A DNA stretch of 64,000 nucleotides from JAFGPL01 sp963781805 (lineage in GTDB: Bacteria; Bacteroidota; Bacteroidia; Bacteroidales; UBA10428): NCBI GenBank assembly GCA_963781805.1, contig CAWAHF010000004.1:5208001-5272000 (forward strand), in the 5' to 3' direction. Below are positions 14,633 to 24,843 of this stretch, piece after piece; position 1 is the stretch's first letter, and every line of letters begins with the position of its first letter. A model generated the notes under the pieces. It had not been told where the DNA came from, did not search any database, and was given only the letters and a program-made list of their open reading frames with translations. The translations under genes were made by a program, and so were the position numbers.

Positions 14633-17035
14633 TTACTTTACATCTATATTTAAAGTCGATGTTTTTAATCCTTTTGCTTCAGTTTTCAGTGTAATGCTTC
14701 CAGGTGTATTTCCTGCTTTTAAAAGGATGGCAGCAATTCCTGCTTCTGTGTCTATAGGATTATCGCCAATCAATTCTGCATCTCCTTCAACCGAGAATTT
14801 TATCGGTTTACTCTCGTCGGGGATTACCGTACCATTTTCATCTACAATGGAGGCATAGACAAATACCACATCATTGCAACCAGCGGTCAATGATTTGCCG
14901 CTAAGATCGATATCAAGCTTTATTGCAACAGGTTTGCCAGAAGTTATCCTTTCTGTTTGAGTAACTTTTTTTCCGTTGACATAACCGATTGCTTTTAAAG
15001 TGCCGGGCTCGTATTCCGGAACGTTAAATGTAAACGGAGGATGGTTTAGATTATATGAATACCTGTCTGTATCAGGTTTTTGGCGGGCAATGATATTGTC
15101 ATTCCATAAGAGTTCAACTTCATCGCAGTTGCTGTACACCTTTACATCCTTATAGGACGAGTCATTCCAGTAGTTGGCGATAAATATCATCGGTTTATAA
15201 AATTCGGAAGTTGAATTTATTATGGCATCGTGCTGGCTCTGATAAAAATAGAAAGAAAACTTTGGCAGACGAAATATATCCATTATACCCGACGATTCGA
15301 TATCCGGTGCATATCCCCGGTTGTAATCGAACATCAGCCAGTTGGCATCACCCACTGCCGGACCGTTGAGATCATCATTGTGTGCTTCCTGGAAGTTAAG
15401 CGCTTGTTGTGCCAGACGTATTTGTCCGTACCCTCTTAATTGCCTTGAATTCCGTTCCTCCTTTTTCAAATCCGAAAACTCTTTCTGATTGAATCCGGCG
15501 TTTTGCGCATAGTATTCCCAGTCGCCATACTCAGCAATTAATATGGGTTTGTCTTTGGCATATTTGTTCCAGTAATCGGGAGGCTTGGCATGCTGACGTG
15601 CCGGGATATATAGATCATACACAGCATCAATCCAGCCACAGGTGTAGTTTTCTTCATCCGGAAGTTCCTCTTTCACAGCCTTGTTAGCTCTCTCCATAAA
15701 AGGCTTACTCATTCCCGATTCGTTTAACGATGCTTCCCACAGGACAACACTCGGGTGGTTTCTGTCCCTGCGAACCATGTCTCTTACATTCTGGATGCTA
15801 TTATTCTGAAATTCCTCGTTTCCGAAGAATTGCCATCCCGGTATGGAATTCATCACCAGAATACCCAGCTCGTCGCAGGCATCGAGAAATGCGGGCGATT
15901 GTGGATAGTGTGACAATCGGACAAAATTAAATCCAGCATTTTTGATTTTCCATGCGTCACGGTATTGATCATTATCAGAAATAGCGTTACCAATGTAAGG
16001 ATATTCCTGGTGACGGTTGGTCCCTCTGATTTTAATTTTTTCTCCATTCATAACAAGGCCTTCAGATGGTGTAATGGTAAAACTCCTGATGCCAATCTTC
16101 AACGTTTTCTTGTCAATAACTTGTTCTTCTTTTACCAGCTCAACAGTCAGTTTATATAGGTTGGGATGGTTAGGTGACCAGAGTTCTGGTTTGTTTACCT
16201 GTAACTTACCTGAAATTTCAACATTTTCACCTGATTTTATCATTAAAACAGAAGAAGCTTTAGAATAAACAGAGTTGCCTTTTAAATCATTTAAAATAAA
16301 CCTGGCATACACCTTATTGGATTTTTTCCCATCATTCTGTACATCTACTTTAACGAAAATGTCAGCATTTTTAGAGGATATATTGTTGTAGGATACCATA
16401 ACACCTCCACCAGCCACTCGATTTGCAGCAACAGCATTCGTAATGAATATCTTGTCATTTATTTCCATAAAAGCATTACGATAAATGCCGCTGTAATAAC
16501 AAAAATCCAAATCTGCAATGGGTTTGCCCGGCGGAACAAGCGGATTATCAAGATTGTTGAGCCGGACAAGAATGCAATTTTCTTCTGTTTGCTTTACCTT
16601 ATCCGAAATATCGATTGAAAATGGAAGATAACCACCCAAATGTGTTGTAAGATATTCTCCATTCAGATATATCTCAGCAACCTGCATGGCAGCTTCAAAT
16701 TTAATTGCTACCTGCTTGTTTTTTGAATTTTCGGGTAACTTAAAAAACTTTCGATAGAAACAGTAACCCTGCCATTGTTTATCCACCATAACCAACGGTT
16801 CGATGGATGCCGTATGAGGCAAAGAGATTTTTTCCCATCCGGACAGTTGGTCACCTTCATGGACAAACAAAGACGAAACTATGGACGTATCCATGTCCTT
16901 TACAAATTCCCAATCGTAATTAAAATTGATTGTTTGAAACGATGTGTTCTGTCCATTTAATGATCGCAAGCCTACAAACAGCATGGCCAGGATAAAAATT
17001 TTTGACAGGAATTTGTAGGATATGCCCTTGTTCAT
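14633..17035 (-). CDS. GH2 beta-galactosidase-like glycoside hydrolase
   Basis: An 800-residue secreted enzyme (signal peptide about 1-29). The domain order is that of GH2: jelly-roll sugar-binding domain (about 35-200), Ig-like domain (200-320), TIM barrel (about 325-590) and C-terminal Ig-like domains. The acid/base is Glu439 in LWEASLNES and the nucleophile Glu502 in LIAEYGDW; both are present. It is the last gene of the PUL operon. With GH53 and PL11 upstream, the likely role is exo-removal of beta-galactose from galactan side chains or oligosaccharides. Beta-glucuronidase or another GH2 specificity cannot be excluded. Confidence 0.85.
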   Translation of the reverse strand: MNKGISYKFLSKIFILAMLFVGLRSLNGQNTSFQTINFNYDWEFVKDMDTSIVSSLFVHEGDQLSGWEKISLPHTASIEPLVMVDKQWQGYCFYRKFFKLPENSKNKQVAIKFEAAMQVAEIYLNGEYLTTHLGGYLPFSIDISDKVKQTEENCILVRLNNLDNPLVPPGKPIADLDFCYYSGIYRNAFMEINDKIFITNAVAANRVAGGGVMVSYNNISSKNADIFVKVDVQNDGKKSNKVYARFILNDLKGNSVYSKASSVLMIKSGENVEISGKLQVNKPELWSPNHPNLYKLTVELVKEEQVIDKKTLKIGIRSFTITPSEGLVMNGEKIKIRGTNRHQEYPYIGNAISDNDQYRDAWKIKNAGFNFVRLSHYPQSPAFLDACDELGILVMNSIPGWQFFGNEEFQNNSIQNVRDMVRRDRNHPSVVLWEASLNESGMSKPFMERANKAVKEELPDEENYTCGWIDAVYDLYIPARQHAKPPDYWNKYAKDKPILIAEYGDWEYYAQNAGFNQKEFSDLKKEERNSRQLRGYGQIRLAQQALNFQEAHNDDLNGPAVGDANWLMFDYNRGYAPDIESSGIMDIFRLPKFSFYFYQSQHDAIINSTSEFYKPMIFIANYWNDSSYKDVKVYSNCDEVELLWNDNIIARQKPDTDRYSYNLNHPPFTFNVPEYEPGTLKAIGYVNGKKVTQTERITSGKPVAIKLDIDLSGKSLTAGCNDVVFVYASIVDENGTVIPDESKPIKFSVEGDAELIGDNPIDTEAGIAAILLKAGNTPGSITLKTEAKGLKTSTLNIDVK

Positions 17036-17311
17036 GGTAGAGTTTGTTTAATTTAGGAATGAAACTCTCTGTATTCCCTTCCAGATGTCTTTCCGAGCGG
17101 AGTCGAGGAATATCTATCCAATATTCAACACACTTCGACTTCGCTCAGTGTAACATAAAGGTTAAATATTAGGCTTTCAGAAAGCTTAGTTTTATATATT
17201 AATTATTTAAGGGTTGTTGAATCAATGTCGTTAAATTATATAACTCTGTCAGGGTTTCAAACCCTGACAGTTAGCGTATATATTAAATTATACGACATTG
17301 GTTATTAGCTC
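17036..17311. other. Gap between GH2 and PL11 genes with dispersed repeats
   Basis: No gene. It contains a CCGAGCGGAGTCGAGGAAT ... CTTCGACTTCGCTCAGTGT pair (about 17092-17152), a motif dispersed in many Bacteroidota genomes, and the inverted-repeat element at 17223-17300. Confidence 0.6.
17223..17300. repeat. Miniature inverted-repeat element with inner hairpin
   Basis: Outer arms CAATGTCGT (17223-17231) and ACGACATTG (17292-17300), with flanking AT-rich bases also pairing, enclose a perfect 12-bp hairpin CTGTCAGGGTTT-C-AAACCCTGACAG (17246-17270). The CAATGTCGT end recurs at the element near 41197. Confidence 0.7.
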
Positions 17312-20300
17312 TTAATTTCCATTCATTAGAATGATTTTCCTGATATGTTCTTCGCCGTTATTGAAAGTCATTCTGCAGAAATAAAATCCTTCAGGTACCT
17401 TGTTACCCGAATCATCGATAGCATTCCAGTTCACATGATGAGATCCAGCTGTATGATATCCATTTACAAGAGTATTCACCACCTTACCCAGCGAATTGAA
17501 AACCTGAATTGTAACGTTTCCGGATTCAGCATTGGCATATTCAATGGTCAATCTGTCTGTAAACGGATTGGGATAGATATTCGAAATATCTGAAAGTGCT
17601 GAACCATTGTTTTCCTCCAATCCGGTTGGTTCCAAAGCAGGTTTTACTATTATCTCATCGAGATTTCCAAAATCAGAACCGGTAGATGCAAATCTGATAG
17701 TATTTGTAAAGCCTGCATTCAGTGTTATCCTTACACTGTCGTAAATATACGTTGTGAATGCGGCAGTATTTCTCATTGTTATATTTCGGGTAACATCGTT
17801 AACAATCAAATTTCCGGTTCTGGGATTGTTACCTAATGCGTATCTGTAAAGAAGTCTGTAATCTCCACCCTGATTACCCCCAATATCGGTAAATTCAACA
17901 TAAGATGTCGAAGCAAAATTATAAAAGGCGGTTCCATAAAATCCTAGGTTATTATTGTCCATAGAACCTCCGCTATAATTACCTTCCTCGGCCTGTAAAT
18001 GGGTTATCGGACCTGGTGTACAGATAACAGTATCGGTACCAAATGACTCAATCGCATTGTCATCAACAGATTTTATTACATAATAAAGTGGTGCATTATC
18101 AGTTAGCAAAGAGTCTAGGAATTCCGTCTCAGTGACAGGAGAAGTGTTTATCTCTACTAAATCACCTTCAGGCATTTCCGTACGATAAATATTATATCCT
18201 GTAATCCTGTCTGTTGTATCGGGAGACCAGAAGAGTTTAATTTTTCCTACATCGTTCCTGGAATAAATTTCATAAGGAACATTTGGACGGAAAGTAGGGA
18301 TTGCTTTTGCCAGGAGAGAATATCTTGATTCATTATCCGATGTATCCAGTGCAGTTATTGCATAGAAATAGGTGGTATCATTAAATACAGCGGTATCAAT
18401 AAAGCTTGGCTGTAGTATCAAAGCTGTGTTAATCTTTTCAAATGTACCATTTTCAGTTTTAGATCTGTATACATTGTAACCATCTAAATCACTTTCAAGA
18501 TTTTCGTCCCATTTCAATTTTACCGTATCATTCAAAGCTGTTGCTTTTACATTATTGGGAGCAGATGGAGGCCTTAGACTATCCGGAGTGAACATTCCTG
18601 CACCCAGAAAAAATCCGGTATGGGGAGGCTGATTATAGGCCACATTTTGCCATGCAATTCCTTCCCGGTATACAGGATCATGCATAAGGGTTTTAATTCG
18701 GTACTCCGTCGTATCCGTGGTGGTGAAAAGTTTCAAGGCAGTATTGTCAGACGTTCTCCAGATTGCTTCTTCTCTCCAGTCGCCAAAAAGGTCAGCTGTA
18801 AGGGTAGGATTTGATTTGGTACCATTATTGGATGAACAATCCGAGGCCTGAAGCAGAATTCCTTCACCATATTTTGTAATTGCATTTCCGTCAAGTAATT
18901 CCCGGGTTAGATCACCATCCCACCAAATGAGATGATTGCTTGAGGAAGGGGCATTCCCTACTTTCTGATTTTTGGCTGATCGCAAGCCATCTGTTCCGCC
19001 CCAGCATTCCATTCCAAAGTGTAACGAATCAAGATCCGCAGCCACACCTCTTCCGACATCTGCTGGGCCTGTACCCCAGATAATTGCCCCGGTTTTTGCA
19101 TCAAGCAGAGCAGATCCTACCTGAGCCTGTTCATGAATTCCCCATACTTCGAGACCCGGTCTGTCCGGATCAATATCTGAAAGATGCATGGCGTCGCCAT
19201 GACCAAGGTGAGAATTCCACAATGGCGATCCATCATCATCAATTGCCATAGAACCATATATGATTTCATCTTTCCCATCACCATCAACATCTCCCACACT
19301 TATATTATGATTGCCCTGACCCGTATATGTCGGATTTTCTCCAACCACATCAGCATTAAACGTCCAGCGGTTTTTTAATGTATCATTTCTGTAGTCCCAG
19401 GCAGCCAAAACAGTTCGTCCTCTTCCCGAACCGGTATAATATCCGCGACACATCACAACACTGGGTCTTTGGCCATCCAGATATGCGATACAGGCCAGAA
19501 ACCTGTCTACCCGGTTTCCATACGTGTCTCCCCAACTGGCTAAATCTCCTCTGGGAGGATTATAGTTGGTAGTAACAATCTCATGACCTGTTAGTCCGTT
19601 AAAAACGGTCAGATATTCGGGACCACTTAAAATATAACCGGATCCATTCCGGTAATCTGCACTATCATCATCTGAGGCAGCGGGTCCAATGCTTAAATAA
19701 TTTCCTGAGCCATCTTTGGTACCTGGAGCTGTCTTACAGGTAACTTCTGCCTTTCCATCCCCATCCAGGTCATATACCATGAACTGGGTGTAATGTGCTC
19801 CTGCCCTTATATTCTTTCCTAAATCAATTCTCCAGAGCTGGGTTCCATCCAGTTCATAAGCATCCAGGTATACATTACCTGTATATCCGCTTTGCGAATT
19901 GTCCTTCGAATTGGAAGGATCCCATTTGAGCACAATTTCATATTGTCCGTCACCATCAAGATCACCGACACTTGCATCGTTAGGACTGTAAGTATAATTT
20001 TCATTGGCAGGTGTGGTTCCTCCGTCAGGCCTGTTTAGCGGTATTGTAAGAGAGTTTTGTGCCCAGGGAGACACGGTATCGGAAGATTCGGTTTCTATAC
20101 CTCCAAGAACCGAAACCACATGATATTTCGCATCGACAACTGCATTCTTATCCATAAAATTTGTTGAATTCAAAATGGGAGTCAGATTTATTTTGGTATC
20201 GTTCCTGTAAACATTAAAAGCTACAGTGTCAGGATCTATACCAAGCAATCGCCAGCTAACAAATACGCTGGTATCACTTGTTTTTACAGCTATGATGCCC

Positions 20301-20491
20301 CGATCAATATTTTCCATCTGGTATTGACCATAGGCTGAACTCGTCAATCCCATAAGGAATGTAAACAGAATTGTGATTATTGTCAGGAATTTTCTTAATT
20401 GATTAACCCCTTTCAGGAAATTCTGTTTTTGATCATCCAACTTTTGTGTATGGCAAAAGTTACTAAATTGTTCATGTAGAGTTGTATTCAT
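17312..20491 (-). CDS. PL11 rhamnogalacturonan lyase, T9SS-exported
   Basis: A 1059-residue enzyme of polysaccharide lyase family 11, which cleaves the rhamnogalacturonan-I backbone by beta-elimination. Family signatures are the start QMENIDRGIIAVKTSD, SWRLLGIDP, several calcium-binding GDLDGDG/YDLDGDGK/GDVDGDGKDE loops and DLFGDWREE. Order: export signal (about 32-52, after an extended N-terminus; the true start may be an internal GTG), catalytic propeller (about 55-650), two FN3-like domains, a CBM35-like domain (about 840-965) and a T9SS type A sorting domain (NIYPNPFTDRLTI to the end). It should be cell-surface or released. It is the most diagnostic gene for the PUL substrate. Confidence 0.92.
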   Translation of the reverse strand: MNTTLHEQFSNFCHTQKLDDQKQNFLKGVNQLRKFLTIITILFTFLMGLTSSAYGQYQMENIDRGIIAVKTSDTSVFVSWRLLGIDPDTVAFNVYRNDTKINLTPILNSTNFMDKNAVVDAKYHVVSVLGGIETESSDTVSPWAQNSLTIPLNRPDGGTTPANENYTYSPNDASVGDLDGDGQYEIVLKWDPSNSKDNSQSGYTGNVYLDAYELDGTQLWRIDLGKNIRAGAHYTQFMVYDLDGDGKAEVTCKTAPGTKDGSGNYLSIGPAASDDDSADYRNGSGYILSGPEYLTVFNGLTGHEIVTTNYNPPRGDLASWGDTYGNRVDRFLACIAYLDGQRPSVVMCRGYYTGSGRGRTVLAAWDYRNDTLKNRWTFNADVVGENPTYTGQGNHNISVGDVDGDGKDEIIYGSMAIDDDGSPLWNSHLGHGDAMHLSDIDPDRPGLEVWGIHEQAQVGSALLDAKTGAIIWGTGPADVGRGVAADLDSLHFGMECWGGTDGLRSAKNQKVGNAPSSSNHLIWWDGDLTRELLDGNAITKYGEGILLQASDCSSNNGTKSNPTLTADLFGDWREEAIWRTSDNTALKLFTTTDTTEYRIKTLMHDPVYREGIAWQNVAYNQPPHTGFFLGAGMFTPDSLRPPSAPNNVKATALNDTVKLKWDENLESDLDGYNVYRSKTENGTFEKINTALILQPSFIDTAVFNDTTYFYAITALDTSDNESRYSLLAKAIPTFRPNVPYEIYSRNDVGKIKLFWSPDTTDRITGYNIYRTEMPEGDLVEINTSPVTETEFLDSLLTDNAPLYYVIKSVDDNAIESFGTDTVICTPGPITHLQAEEGNYSGGSMDNNNLGFYGTAFYNFASTSYVEFTDIGGNQGGDYRLLYRYALGNNPRTGNLIVNDVTRNITMRNTAAFTTYIYDSVRITLNAGFTNTIRFASTGSDFGNLDEIIVKPALEPTGLEENNGSALSDISNIYPNPFTDRLTIEYANAESGNVTIQVFNSLGKVVNTLVNGYHTAGSHHVNWNAIDDSGNKVPEGFYFCRMTFNNGEEHIRKIILMNGN

Positions 20492-20582
20492 AGTAATAAT
20501 ATTTAGTAATTAATTCATTTACTGATTTTCAATAATTGACTTAATACGTTTTGAGAATATGAAAGTAATAAATTAAACTTAA

Positions 20583-23174
20583 TTACTGCATAAAAACTTT
20601 ACCAATTGCAACACCAACCGCCTTATCGTATTCACTTTCAGGAATTCCGGGACCGATGGAAAATTGAACGCTTTCCGATTTATGGATATTAAATGATTCA
20701 TTGTAATTATTATCAAAATAGAAAGGCAGAAAGGTGGGATAAGAATTTGGAAGATTTATACTTTGGATTTCCCTCAAATCAGCCAGTCTCACTTTATAAT
20801 CGCCAGGTAAAGTATCAATCCTGAGCATGGTACCAAAGGTATATCCAAGATCGTCTACAAGTGATATTTGAATATTTATGGGTTCATGAGTCGTCGAATA
20901 GCCATGCAAAATAAGCGCGTTAAATGAATCCAGATCAGATGCTCTGCCTTTAATTTTATCCGCAAAGAAAAACCTGGCAGCATAGGTATGTTCATCTCTC
21001 TTTAAATTTCGAACATTCATATTAAGCACATTTTCACCGGCTTCTTTGGATGGCATCACCGGAAACCATGAATTGCCATATACGAAATTACCATCTGTAA
21101 GTGCATCAAAAAGACATATGGGGGTAGATGGGCTCACAACTCTTGTCTGATAGGGATTTTGATCATAAAAGTCCCAATCAGCGGGAGTCCCTTCGTTTCC
21201 GGATGGAAAGGTAGTGCTTTTGCCATCAATCGAAACAGTGATATAATACCTTAAAAATCCTTCACGGATTAGATCAGAATTAATTTCAGCTGTATACATA
21301 TAGGATGATGTTTTTGTCATTTCAATTATTTCAGGTCTCCATCGTCTTCCATAGAAATATAGTTCAACCTTTTCCGGCTTGTTGGCAGAAATCACTTTCG
21401 CATCGATTATGTAATTTTTTCCTGTGGTCAATTCTTCAACGGGTTGATGAAGCACATAAGTACTTTTACAATTGGCAGACGGAGCAACAAATTCTTTCAA
21501 AGTGATATTTTTCCATGTATCGTTACCCTTTAATGCTGTGTTTATACCATTTCTGGTTAGGAGATACGTTCCGGGAGTAATTGTAAACTGAGTTTCATTT
21601 GCAGTGTTTTTAGAAGTATTTCCATCGTTCAGTCCCATGATGCTAAAATTAGTTCCCAAATCAGGAAGTTTGATGGACATTGGGTGGGGGTTCCAGAGAA
21701 TGACAGACACCTGTTTTTTGGGACTTGCTTTTTCAAACGGATCATGAACCCAGATGGCATCCGGCATGACTTCCAGTCGCCAGACGCCCTCTTCGATTCG
21801 ATCGAGAAAATATGCGCCACATCCGTCATAACTGATGACAGGTGAATTTGCATAACCTGCAATATGAAGCAGTTTTTCAGGATGTAGAGGAAGGGTAGTG
21901 GTAGTGTTTGTGTACATAAATTTTTCATCGCTGGCCATTTCGGCAAGGTCGGTTTTGTAGCTTACCCTGAATACATCAAAAACAGTATCGGAAGGGTAGG
22001 TGCCAATGGTTTGATTTAATGGTAGTTTGTGGAAAACTTCACCAGCGATTTTTAGGCTTAAAGCTTTCTGGGGTGCATAGGCAAGGTTCATGTAATGAGT
22101 TTGATAATCTGTGTTGAAAGGCGCCATATGAATCGGATCATAGGCAAATTGGGTGGCAAACTGAATACCTGACTGCCTGAAACTTTTTGCCATGAAGGGA
22201 TACATATACGAGCGACCAATATCCGCAGCATCAAATTCATAAACAATTTTTGTCATTTTTTTAAACTTAGGATCATCTGCGAACGGTATTGGATACTCAG
22301 TTACATTCGGCAAAAAATTCCCATGAATTTCATGTCCTCTGACAAGGCCTGAAGGATACCACTGAAATGTCCCGCCCTGGATATTGGCGCTGAAGTATGC
22401 GTCTGCCAACTGAATACTATGGCTGATATTGTAAAAAACCGGTTTGCTGCAACCGCTTTTCCTTATAGAAGCGACCATATGGTTGATAAAGCTGGTGGTT
22501 TCTTTGGCAGTTCCCCCATGATGCGGTTCATTACAAACTTCAAAGGCTATGATATCCGGATCATTTTTATATGCCAGTCCGGTATACTTATTAACATGAT
22601 TTACAAACTGAAACAAATAATTTTCCTGTGCTTTAATAGCCTCAGGATTGGTTAGGCAATTGGCTTTTCCATATTTCGTAGAAAATCCGGGTGTTTTTTC
22701 ATCCGGTTCGGGATATCCATCTCCCCAGTATGCAATAGGAGTAATGAGTATTTTAATTCCCCTTTCTTTGAGTTTTGCCAGCAGATAATCAAACATTCGC
22801 AAATGATCATTTTCCAACAAGTTGCCCAGAGTATCGCTTATTTCACAATCCCACACATGGACCCTGAATGCATCAAAACCCAGTCGTGCAAAATGATATA
22901 CATCTTCGTCTATTGCTTTTTCGAGAGGAACGTTCAGATATTTGTGCATCCGGTATGGATGCGCAAAAGGTGTGGTATAGTTGACACCAAACAGAGCAAC
23001 CTGCGATTTGTCTTTTTGCCAGCGTAAAATGCCCTGAGCATCAACATAAGTTGTACTCTTTGAAGCTGTTTCCAATATTTTATTTTGAGCAATGGCAGTA
23101 TGCATCAGAAAAATAAGCATCCCAAACAGGAGAATTTTTCTGATAAAAGATGAAATCTTCCTTATATGTATCAT
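20583..23174 (-). CDS. GH5-like (clan GH-A) glycoside hydrolase
   Basis: An 863-residue secreted protein (signal peptide about 1-29). The first half is a (beta/alpha)8 glycosidase of clan GH-A: FGVNYTTPFA, FRVHVWDC, acid/base Glu216 in FEVCNEPHH and nucleophile Glu313 in IVYEFDAAD. The second half is beta-sandwich-like (about 450-863) and may bind carbohydrate. The family is GH5-like by eye, but neighbouring clan-A families are possible and substrate cannot be assigned; inside this PUL a galactan- or RG-I-directed activity is likely. It lies 25 bp downstream of GH53, in the same operon. Confidence 0.75.
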   Translation of the reverse strand: MIHIRKISSFIRKILLFGMLIFLMHTAIAQNKILETASKSTTYVDAQGILRWQKDKSQVALFGVNYTTPFAHPYRMHKYLNVPLEKAIDEDVYHFARLGFDAFRVHVWDCEISDTLGNLLENDHLRMFDYLLAKLKERGIKILITPIAYWGDGYPEPDEKTPGFSTKYGKANCLTNPEAIKAQENYLFQFVNHVNKYTGLAYKNDPDIIAFEVCNEPHHGGTAKETTSFINHMVASIRKSGCSKPVFYNISHSIQLADAYFSANIQGGTFQWYPSGLVRGHEIHGNFLPNVTEYPIPFADDPKFKKMTKIVYEFDAADIGRSYMYPFMAKSFRQSGIQFATQFAYDPIHMAPFNTDYQTHYMNLAYAPQKALSLKIAGEVFHKLPLNQTIGTYPSDTVFDVFRVSYKTDLAEMASDEKFMYTNTTTTLPLHPEKLLHIAGYANSPVISYDGCGAYFLDRIEEGVWRLEVMPDAIWVHDPFEKASPKKQVSVILWNPHPMSIKLPDLGTNFSIMGLNDGNTSKNTANETQFTITPGTYLLTRNGINTALKGNDTWKNITLKEFVAPSANCKSTYVLHQPVEELTTGKNYIIDAKVISANKPEKVELYFYGRRWRPEIIEMTKTSSYMYTAEINSDLIREGFLRYYITVSIDGKSTTFPSGNEGTPADWDFYDQNPYQTRVVSPSTPICLFDALTDGNFVYGNSWFPVMPSKEAGENVLNMNVRNLKRDEHTYAARFFFADKIKGRASDLDSFNALILHGYSTTHEPINIQISLVDDLGYTFGTMLRIDTLPGDYKVRLADLREIQSINLPNSYPTFLPFYFDNNYNESFNIHKSESVQFSIGPGIPESEYDKAVGVAIGKVFMQ

Positions 23175-23199
23175 AAGTATTTAAATTAAGGGTTAAAAT

Positions 23200-24459
23200 T
23201 TACTGTGGAAACACATATGGGTAAGTCATGTAATCGATAGATGACAATGTGTTTCCCTCAAAATCAAAAAATGTACAATTTTCCCACGAAGACCCGGTAC
23301 CCCAGGGATCTTTCATTTGGGAGGTTATCCAGTCAGGTTCCCAATAGATGATTCCGCTTAAGCCCACATTAATCATTTGTTGTGTGAGATCAAGCAAAAA
23401 GTTTTTTTGACCATCAATGGTAAAGGGAAATCCACTTACAGGAGGTTGGTTACTAAATTGGTTAGCATAGTTGTCGGCGTTTTCTTTTGTCCAGGGATAG
23501 GCAGTTTCCAGGATCATGACTTTCTTATGATATTTTTTTACCAAATCTGCAACAGTAACGGTAATATTATAATACGAAATAGCGGTATGCCATAATGGGT
23601 AGTAGGAGAATCCGATGACATCAAAATCACTTACCATGCCGGTTGACATAATATTATCAAACCACCAGTCCACATTTTTGGGATCGGCAACATGAAGAAG
23701 GACTTTTGGATGAATGACGGACTGGTTTGAAACGTCTCTCACGGCTTGTATTCCTTCGTTAATAACATCTCCCAGATTTTTCCAGTAACCATTACAGGAA
23801 TTCAGCTTCGGAAATCCCTGTAAGGTATCGGTTATAAGCATGCCGCAGTTAATCTCATTTCCAATCTGCACCATTTCAGGCATCAGGCTTTTACTGTTCA
23901 GGTAACTAAGTGTTTTGTATGTATACTGATAGACTGAATCTTTTAGTACATTCAGATCTGTGATATTTTTCCATGCTTCAGGGGGTATCTGATTCCCAGG
24001 ATCTGCCCAGGTATCGGAATAATGAAAATCAAGGCAGACTTCCATTCCAAGATCTTTTGCCCGTCTGATACTTTTCTCCACATCATGAATATCACTATAT
24101 AGTTGTGTGCCTGCAGAGCCATATACCTCTTTTGTCCATGTTGGGGTGTGCCATAATCGCAGACGAACCACATTTGTCCCGTGGTTTTTAAAAATCTGGT
24201 AGGGATCTCTTACCATTCCCGAATCTTTATATACCCCGCCATGATCTTCTATCTGGTTAGCAAAGGAAAGATCAGCGCCCATAACAAATTGATCGGTAGT
24301 ATAGAATATCTTATTTTCTCCGGCTCCTGAATCGTTGTTTTCTTTTCTATTACACGATACCAAGACAATGGCAATTATAAACCAAGACAAATTGCGATAC
24401 ACATTATTATGTAATATTAACCCACCTGGGAAGTTTCTTATTTTTGAAAATATTAACAT
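23200..24459 (-). CDS. GH53 endo-beta-1,4-galactanase, lipoprotein
   Basis: A 419-residue arabinogalactan endo-beta-1,4-galactanase. Family motifs are GADLSFANQIEDHGG, VVRLRLWHTP, DFHYSDTWADP, acid/base Glu202 in QIGNEINCG and nucleophile Glu318 in MILETAYPW. The N-terminus has a lipobox (LVSC, Cys36) after a hydrophobic stretch, so the enzyme is a lipoprotein, probably surface exposed; the Met used here may be upstream of the real start. It cuts beta-1,4-galactan (the side chains of RG-I) into oligosaccharides for SusCD import. Confidence 0.92.
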   Translation of the reverse strand: MLIFSKIRNFPGGLILHNNVYRNLSWFIIAIVLVSCNRKENNDSGAGENKIFYTTDQFVMGADLSFANQIEDHGGVYKDSGMVRDPYQIFKNHGTNVVRLRLWHTPTWTKEVYGSAGTQLYSDIHDVEKSIRRAKDLGMEVCLDFHYSDTWADPGNQIPPEAWKNITDLNVLKDSVYQYTYKTLSYLNSKSLMPEMVQIGNEINCGMLITDTLQGFPKLNSCNGYWKNLGDVINEGIQAVRDVSNQSVIHPKVLLHVADPKNVDWWFDNIMSTGMVSDFDVIGFSYYPLWHTAISYYNITVTVADLVKKYHKKVMILETAYPWTKENADNYANQFSNQPPVSGFPFTIDGQKNFLLDLTQQMINVGLSGIIYWEPDWITSQMKDPWGTGSSWENCTFFDFEGNTLSSIDYMTYPYVFPQ

Positions 24460-24843
24460 CGATTAAACGTCATAAATTGCATGCGATTATAAGTTTGTTT
24501 GACGACATTTTTCAAAATAGAATTTGTTGAATGTCGTTAATTTGATACAAATCTTTTGGAATATTGATTTCATTAAATACAGCTTTATAATCTTCCATTA
24601 TATTTCACTAAGAGAGATCACTTCCAGAATCAAATTCTTGTCCAAATGTACGATCTGAAACAACTATTATGAAAAGAGATGTAATTATTTATCTAAAAAT
24701 AATTTATGTAAGAATTAATACTATAAAAATCAATAACCGCAGAGACAAATACTAAAATCAAAATTACGAAGCAAAATCTAAAAACAAACTTCCAAAATTT
24801 CGTCTCTGCGGTTAAATTAACCAATCACTTATGAAACAAGTTA
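24460..24843. other. Gap with two inverted repeats, no gene
   Basis: Contains ACGACATT/AATGTCGT arms at about 24495-24540 (related to the ends of the elements at 17223 and 41197) and the CCGCAGAGAC stem-loop at 24735-24813. No reading frame is supported. Confidence 0.6.
24735..24813. repeat. Stem-loop element, AACCGCAGAGAC ends
   Basis: Perfect 12-bp inverted repeat AACCGCAGAGAC (24735-24746) and GTCTCTGCGGTT (24802-24813) around an A-rich 55-base loop. Elements with these ends are common in Bacteroidota genomes. It lies between the T9SS protein gene and GH53, inside the PUL operon. Confidence 0.7.
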
